The position numbers were made by a program, and so were the translations under genes. DNA of 64,000 nt, taken from positions 21,483-85,482 of the forward strand of contig JAHDFB010000002.1 in the NCBI GenBank assembly GCA_020628475.1, given 5' to 3'. The DNA comes from Saprospiraceae bacterium (GTDB lineage Bacteria; Bacteroidota; Bacteroidia; Chitinophagales; Saprospiraceae). The notes under the pieces are model-generated. The model was not told the origin of the DNA, did no database searches, and saw only the letters and a program-made list of their open reading frames with translations. Position 1 is the first letter of the stretch, and every line of letters begins with the position of its first letter. Positions 59,312 to 64,000 of the stretch are shown one piece after another.

Positions 59312-60241
59312 ATGAATCATTTATGGGGAATTGATCTTGGTGGAACCAAGATTGAATGCGCGGTCATTTCATTCAACAAGAAATTATCGACCGAAAACGA
59401 ATTCGACATTATTCATCGAGAACGCATACCTACTGAATCACATAAGGGTTACCAACACATCATCCAACAAATAAAAATTCTCCTCCAACGAATTTCTGAA
59501 AAACTGGGCTATCTACCTGAAAAGATCGGTATTGGAACACCTGGTACGATCGAACCGGATACTGGTTTGATGAAAAACTGCAATTCTACCTGTTTAAATG
59601 GAATGCCTTTTCTGACCGATCTGCAAGAAGCTCTGGGCATGCAAGTTCGCATGGTCAATGATGCCAATTGTTTTGCCATTGCCGAGACTAAACTGGGAGC
59701 GGTGCAAGCTCTAAAAGAAAACATTCCATGTGTATTTGGCGTGATCATGGGTACCGGCGTGGGAGGCAGTATCGTGATCGATGGAAAGGCCCTACAAGGC
59801 GTACATGGTATTTGTGGAGAATGGGGACACAATTTTCTGCATGAATCCGGAGGACAATGCTACTGTGGTAAGATTGGCTGCACAGAAACGTTGATTTCAG
59901 GCCCAGCCCTGGAAAGATATTACCGGTCATTAAGTCAACAATCGATCCGTCTGAAAGATATCGTTGAACGATATCGGGCCAACGAAGATCCACATGCGAC
60001 TCAAACGATGGAGCGACTCTTTCAAATGTTTGGCAAAGGTATCGCACAGATCATCAATGTCATCGATCCTTCGGTGATTGTCATTGGTGGTGGAGTAGGT
60101 AATATTGATGAATTGTATACGCTCGGTGTAGAAGCGGCCCTTCCCCATGTTTTCAACCCGGTAATTAAAACCAGATTCATGAAACCAAAACTAGGAGACA
60201 GTGCCGGAGTCTTTGGTGCGGCATTATTGTTTGAACACTAA
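59312..60241 (+). CDS. ROK family sugar kinase
   Basis: GIDLGGTKIECAVI; GIGTPGTI; GVIMGTGVGGSIVIDGK; HNFLHESGGQCYCGKIGCTETLISGPALER; PSVIVIGGGVGN. Confidence 0.95.
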   Translation: MNHLWGIDLGGTKIECAVISFNKKLSTENEFDIIHRERIPTESHKGYQHIIQQIKILLQRISEKLGYLPEKIGIGTPGTIEPDTGLMKNCNSTCLNGMPFLTDLQEALGMQVRMVNDANCFAIAETKLGAVQALKENIPCVFGVIMGTGVGGSIVIDGKALQGVHGICGEWGHNFLHESGGQCYCGKIGCTETLISGPALERYYRSLSQQSIRLKDIVERYRANEDPHATQTMERLFQMFGKGIAQIINVIDPSVIVIGGGVGNIDELYTLGVEAALPHVFNPVIKTRFMKPKLGDSAGVFGAALLFEH

Positions 60242-60490
60242 AATCAATTCACATTTTTTCAAATATATAAGCTTCGATGCTGGTACCGTCTCCAAATAAT
60301 TCTAGAAGCTGGCTAAATCTTAATTTTTCAAGCAAATACAGATATAAAAATTTATAAACAATAACATATTAAACATATATACAATATTTAATGTATTGAT
60401 TTTCATAAGTTTTTTAACATTTTTTTTGGTTAAATAAAACATATATCTATATCTTAGTGGCGCAAAATGACCCAAAGAATTTTGCTTCAA

Positions 60491-60522
60491 TCAATACACA
60501 ATGTTTGACAGCATTGTATTGA
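60491..60522. promoter_or_regulatory. Hairpin in ftsK leader
   Basis: TCAAT-ac-ACAATG-TTTGACAG-CATTGT-ATTGA. Confidence 0.35.
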
Positions 60523-60558
60523 TTTTCCAGAAACAGCTATCCTTAAACCGATTTATTA

Positions 60559-63096
60559 ATGGCTAGAAAAAAGACTAGACAGAAGGCCAAGGTATCTCGT
60601 TTTCCAAAATTTTTGAAAGATGAGCGCCTTCCTAAGATTGGTGGAATACTTTGTTGGCTTACGGCAGCGTTTCTGAGTATTGCATTCCTATCTTACTTCT
60701 ATACGTGGAAAGTGGACCAAGATAAAGTACTGAAGTACTCTTGGCAAGTGATTTTTGAAGGAGATCTTACCGTGTCCAATTGGCTTGGACGTTTGGGTGC
60801 TATTACATCCAATTTCTTCATCTACTGGGGAATAGGTATACCTTCTATTGTCTTTATCATTCTATTCCTTCGTTTAGGATATGTATTGATCAAGAAAAAA
60901 TCCATCTTCAAGTTTTTATTCACCGCTATTAATTACTTAATTATAGCTTGCTTTGCATCACTCATCTTAGAATTCATTTTCTCAAGTTCAGAGTTTGCAT
61001 GGGGAGGTGCCTTTGGGTCGAGCACGTTCATCTGGCTGAGCCGATTTCTCGGTACCATGGGATTGTTCTTTTTAATCATCGGACTGTCCTTCATGTTGAT
61101 CGTTTGGTTTTTCAACCCAACGATGCCACAACTACAAGCTATAACAACCGGTAAAGTAAACGTCGCTTCGTTGAAGAATCTATTCGTAGGTTCCTTGTCC
61201 GAAGATGTCGACATAAAAGAAAAAAAGAAGAAAAATCCATCTGTCACAACGTCCAAATCGGATGATGGATGGGACGATATCACGAGCTCCCAGGCTACGG
61301 ATATTAATACAGCGAACGAGGCTGTCACAAAAACCGAAATAGAAGCACAAACTCAGGAGGATCCGATTAAAACAGGAGATATGTTGGAATTGGATTTTCC
61401 TGTAACTTCTACGCCTACCAAGAAAAAGAAACACACATCCAATGCCGATGCGGAATTTGAAATCGATATTACTGGAGGGAGTAGTACCGAAGACAATCTC
61501 AATCCAGTCGAGGCACATCCATTTGATGTTTTAGAAAAATCAGAAGAAGAAGCCAAGAAGTCCCATTTTGGTCTTGACACGCCATTTGATCCACGAGCAG
61601 AACTTGCAGGCTACACCTTTCCAGATGTAGAGCTTCTTAACGATTATGATGAATTAAAAGTCGAAATCGATCACGATGAATTGAAGGCAAAAAAAGATCA
61701 AATTGTTACAACGTTAGAGCACTATAATATTCGTATCGAAAAAATACGTGCGACCATCGGACCTACAGTAACCTTGTACGAAATCGTACCTGCTCCAGGT
61801 ATTAAAATCAGCAAGATTAAAAATTTGGAAGACGATATCGCACTGTCTTTAGCCGCTCTGGGTATACGTATCATAGCACCGATTCCTGGTAAAGGAACCA
61901 TCGGTATTGAGGTGCCGAATAAAAAGCCACAGATCGTTTCCTTAAAAGAAGTGTTGAAATCACCGAAGTATACGGATACCAAAATGGATCTTCCAATCGC
62001 ATTGGGTAAGACCATTTCCAATGAAGTGTTTGTTGCGGATTTAGCTAAAATGCCGCACTTACTAATAGCGGGAGCAACGGGACAGGGTAAGTCTGTTGGT
62101 ATCAACACCATCTTGATGTCTTTATTGTACAAGAAACACCCTTCTGAATTGAAGTTGGTACTGGTCGATCCGAAACGGGTAGAGCTTCCGATTTACGCAG
62201 ATATCGAGAAACACTTCTTAGCAAAACTTCCAGATGAAGCAGAGTCGATCATTACGGATACTACCAAGGTAGTCCATACGATTAATTCCCTTTGTATTGA
62301 AATGGATAATCGATATGGTTTACTGCAAAAGGCTCGGGTTCGTAATCTGAAAGAATACAATAAAAAATTCATTGAACGGAAGTTGAATCCGAATGACGGA
62401 CATATGCACTTACCGTATATCGTATTGATCATTGATGAGTTTGCCGATTTGATCATGACTGCCGGCAAAGAAGTAGAGCTTCCAATCGGACGATTAGCTC
62501 AATTAGCCAGAGCCGTTGGTATTCACTTGATCGTGGCAACTCAACGTCCGTCCGTAAAGATTATTACCGGTTTGATCAAAGCCAATTTCCCGGCGCGATT
62601 AGCCTTCAAAGTAACATCGAATGTAGATTCCCGAACGATTCTTGACGGAAAAGGAGCGGAGCAATTGATCGGGCGTGGGGATATGTTATTATCTGTTGGT
62701 GGCACCAGCATGATCCGTTTACAATGTGCTTTTGTAGATACACCAGAGGTAGAAGATGTCATTGGAGAGATCAGTACACAACAAGGATTTTCAACACCAT
62801 ATTTATTGCCAGAATTTAAAGGCGATGACGATGGAGCTGGAGGCTCTAATGGACTTACTTGGTCCGATTTAGATCCGATGTTCGAAGATGCGGCACGATT
62901 GATTGTTGGAAACCAGCAAGGTTCTACCTCGATGATTCAGCGAAAACTGTCCTTGGGTTATAACCGAGCAGGACGTATTATGGACCAAATGGAAGCCCTT
63001 GGAATTGTAGGAGCTGCCAGAGGAAGTAAACCGCGTGAAGTATTATTCTTCAGCGAAATGGAATTAGACGCATTCATCGAAACGATGAAACCATAA
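60559..63096 (+). CDS. ftsK: FtsK/SpoIIIE family DNA translocase
   Basis: N-terminal TM helices; HLLIAGATGQGKSVGINTILMSLLYK Walker A; YIVLIIDEFADLIM Walker B; C-terminal gamma winged helix QGSTSMIQRKLSLGYNRAGRIMDQMEALGIVG. Confidence 0.96.
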   Translation: MARKKTRQKAKVSRFPKFLKDERLPKIGGILCWLTAAFLSIAFLSYFYTWKVDQDKVLKYSWQVIFEGDLTVSNWLGRLGAITSNFFIYWGIGIPSIVFIILFLRLGYVLIKKKSIFKFLFTAINYLIIACFASLILEFIFSSSEFAWGGAFGSSTFIWLSRFLGTMGLFFLIIGLSFMLIVWFFNPTMPQLQAITTGKVNVASLKNLFVGSLSEDVDIKEKKKKNPSVTTSKSDDGWDDITSSQATDINTANEAVTKTEIEAQTQEDPIKTGDMLELDFPVTSTPTKKKKHTSNADAEFEIDITGGSSTEDNLNPVEAHPFDVLEKSEEEAKKSHFGLDTPFDPRAELAGYTFPDVELLNDYDELKVEIDHDELKAKKDQIVTTLEHYNIRIEKIRATIGPTVTLYEIVPAPGIKISKIKNLEDDIALSLAALGIRIIAPIPGKGTIGIEVPNKKPQIVSLKEVLKSPKYTDTKMDLPIALGKTISNEVFVADLAKMPHLLIAGATGQGKSVGINTILMSLLYKKHPSELKLVLVDPKRVELPIYADIEKHFLAKLPDEAESIITDTTKVVHTINSLCIEMDNRYGLLQKARVRNLKEYNKKFIERKLNPNDGHMHLPYIVLIIDEFADLIMTAGKEVELPIGRLAQLARAVGIHLIVATQRPSVKIITGLIKANFPARLAFKVTSNVDSRTILDGKGAEQLIGRGDMLLSVGGTSMIRLQCAFVDTPEVEDVIGEISTQQGFSTPYLLPEFKGDDDGAGGSNGLTWSDLDPMFEDAARLIVGNQQGSTSMIQRKLSLGYNRAGRIMDQMEALGIVGAARGSKPREVLFFSEMELDAFIETMKP

Positions 63097-63145
63097 AAAC
63101 AACCGATTTAAAAAATATTAATTAATCATCTAAAACCCATTTATA

Positions 63146-63241
63146 ATGATGATATCTGTATTTCTATGCCTGATAGCGATTGTATTCGCCAACGAAATTC
63201 TTCATAAAGGCATTCCGACCGATCAGTCTGACAAAATATAA
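63146..63241 (+). CDS. candidate 31-aa small membrane protein
   Basis: MMISVFLCLIAIVFANEILHKGIPTDQSDKI*, not in the ORF track because it is short. Confidence 0.25.
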   Translation: MMISVFLCLIAIVFANEILHKGIPTDQSDKI

Positions 63242-63457
63242 ATTGTACTCGTTACGTGTACAGAACAAGAAATCGATTTCCGCTCTCCTGAGAAGGAGCA
63301 GAAATCATCTAGTGGATCCCTCCCAAAGGCAGTTACCACTGGTACTCTGGGATAGTTTTTAAAAGCATCTTAAAAACCGATGATCTTTTAACTCTTGAAA
63401 CTATAATGGAGTGATAATTGAACGCCCCGGTGCATATTTATGCATCGGGTTTTTTTT
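63241..63457 (+). ncRNA. Structured RNA candidate ending in an intrinsic terminator
   Basis: Hairpins 63275-63306 and 63355-63377, possible pseudoknot AGTGG/CCACT with ATCCC/GGGAT (63311-63353), long-range closing pairs AATT+ACTC (63241-63250)/GAGT+AATT (63409-63419), terminal hairpin plus T8. Confidence 0.4.
63426..63457 (+). terminator. Rho-independent terminator
   Basis: CCCGGTGCAT-ATTT-ATGCATCGGG followed by TTTTTTTT. Confidence 0.9.
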
Positions 63458-63715
63458 ATGTTTTGGGCGGCCTCTTTTCCGTCTAAGGACGAAAAAAGAG
63501 ACAGAGTATTCCATGGTTCGCTTTGCTCCGTACCGCCTACGTCGGCACCTCTCCCATAGGGTCGAGCATTCCATGTTCTTGCCGCAATACCATCCGAGTG
63601 AAATCACTAGGATAAAATAAGAAGCGCCCATGTGCGTTATTCTATTTTAGTTTCGAATCATTTTTCACAACGAAAGATTCAAAGCTCATTCTACCAATCG
63701 TCAAGAATCTATACT

Positions 63716-64000
63716 ATGAAACCATCTATACTATTTACTTGCATCGTCTTGTTTTCTACACTCTTCATCACCTGCGAAGCTGTTTCCAATCAATCCGAAA
63801 AAGAAATACCACATTATTTACGCAGGGATAATTTTACCGTATTGCGCATGATCATACTCAACGATCAAAATCAAATGCTCATGGTCAATGACCAAGGATT
63901 TTGGGGTATGCCTTGGATCAACATGACCAAAAGACAATATCTTAAAGAATCGATCGACAGTCTTGCTAGCGCCTATGGGATTGAATTGTCAGACATCGAG
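63716..64000 (+). CDS. lipoprotein, 3'-truncated at window edge, weakly Nudix-like
   Basis: MKPSILFTCIVLFSTLFITCEAVSNQ lipobox; LMVNDQGFWGMPWINMTKRQYLKESIDSLASAYGIE; open to the window end. Confidence 0.6.
   Translation, partial: MKPSILFTCIVLFSTLFITCEAVSNQSEKEIPHYLRRDNFTVLRMIILNDQNQMLMVNDQGFWGMPWINMTKRQYLKESIDSLASAYGIELSDIE

Noticed and set aside
61722-62132. 136-aa minus-strand ORF
   Set aside because: Antisense within the ftsK motor domain.
63180-63362. 60-aa plus-strand ORF
   Set aside because: Crosses the structured RNA candidate; composition not protein-like.
1-64000. CRISPR arrays, rRNA operons, additional tRNAs
   Set aside because: No regularly spaced direct repeats of CRISPR length, no rRNA signatures, and only one T-loop/acceptor-stem combination was found by eye.

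Overview
The window looks like a chromosomal segment of a Bacteroidota bacterium, probably Saprospiria-like. The evidence is SusC/SusD pairs, a T9SS C-terminal domain, a TAnnTTTG-type promoter element and generally AT-rich intergenic DNA. Most of it is ordinary chromosome: nadK, yidD, two molybdenum-cofactor clusters, ccmF, pyrH, a fused isobutyryl-CoA mutase with acyl-CoA genes, a ROK kinase, ftsK and one tRNA-Gln. Main accessory region 1: a beta-glucan polysaccharide utilisation locus at about 7.8-17.2 kb (SusC, SusD, PKD lipoprotein, GH16, GH5-CBM6-T9SS) with a GH9 cellulase upstream. Main accessory region 2: an SOS/mutagenesis-like cassette at about 18.2-24.1 kb. It has a Y-family polymerase, an SRAP/HMCES-like protein and a DnaE-type polymerase with a degraded PHP motif, divergent from a LexA-like S24 regulator. 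Their shared promoter holds four operator-like repeats about 20 bp apart, and all three operon proteins carry beta-clamp-like motifs. Other points worth checking: a 177-bp fold-back MITE-like element, a structured RNA candidate downstream of ftsK, a two-lobed pepsin-like aspartic protease candidate, and a possible degenerate HUH-transposase-like protein alongside several palindromic intergenic repeats. No CRISPR array, rRNA, prophage or intact IS element was recognised. All family assignments come from reading motifs by eye; no database search was run.
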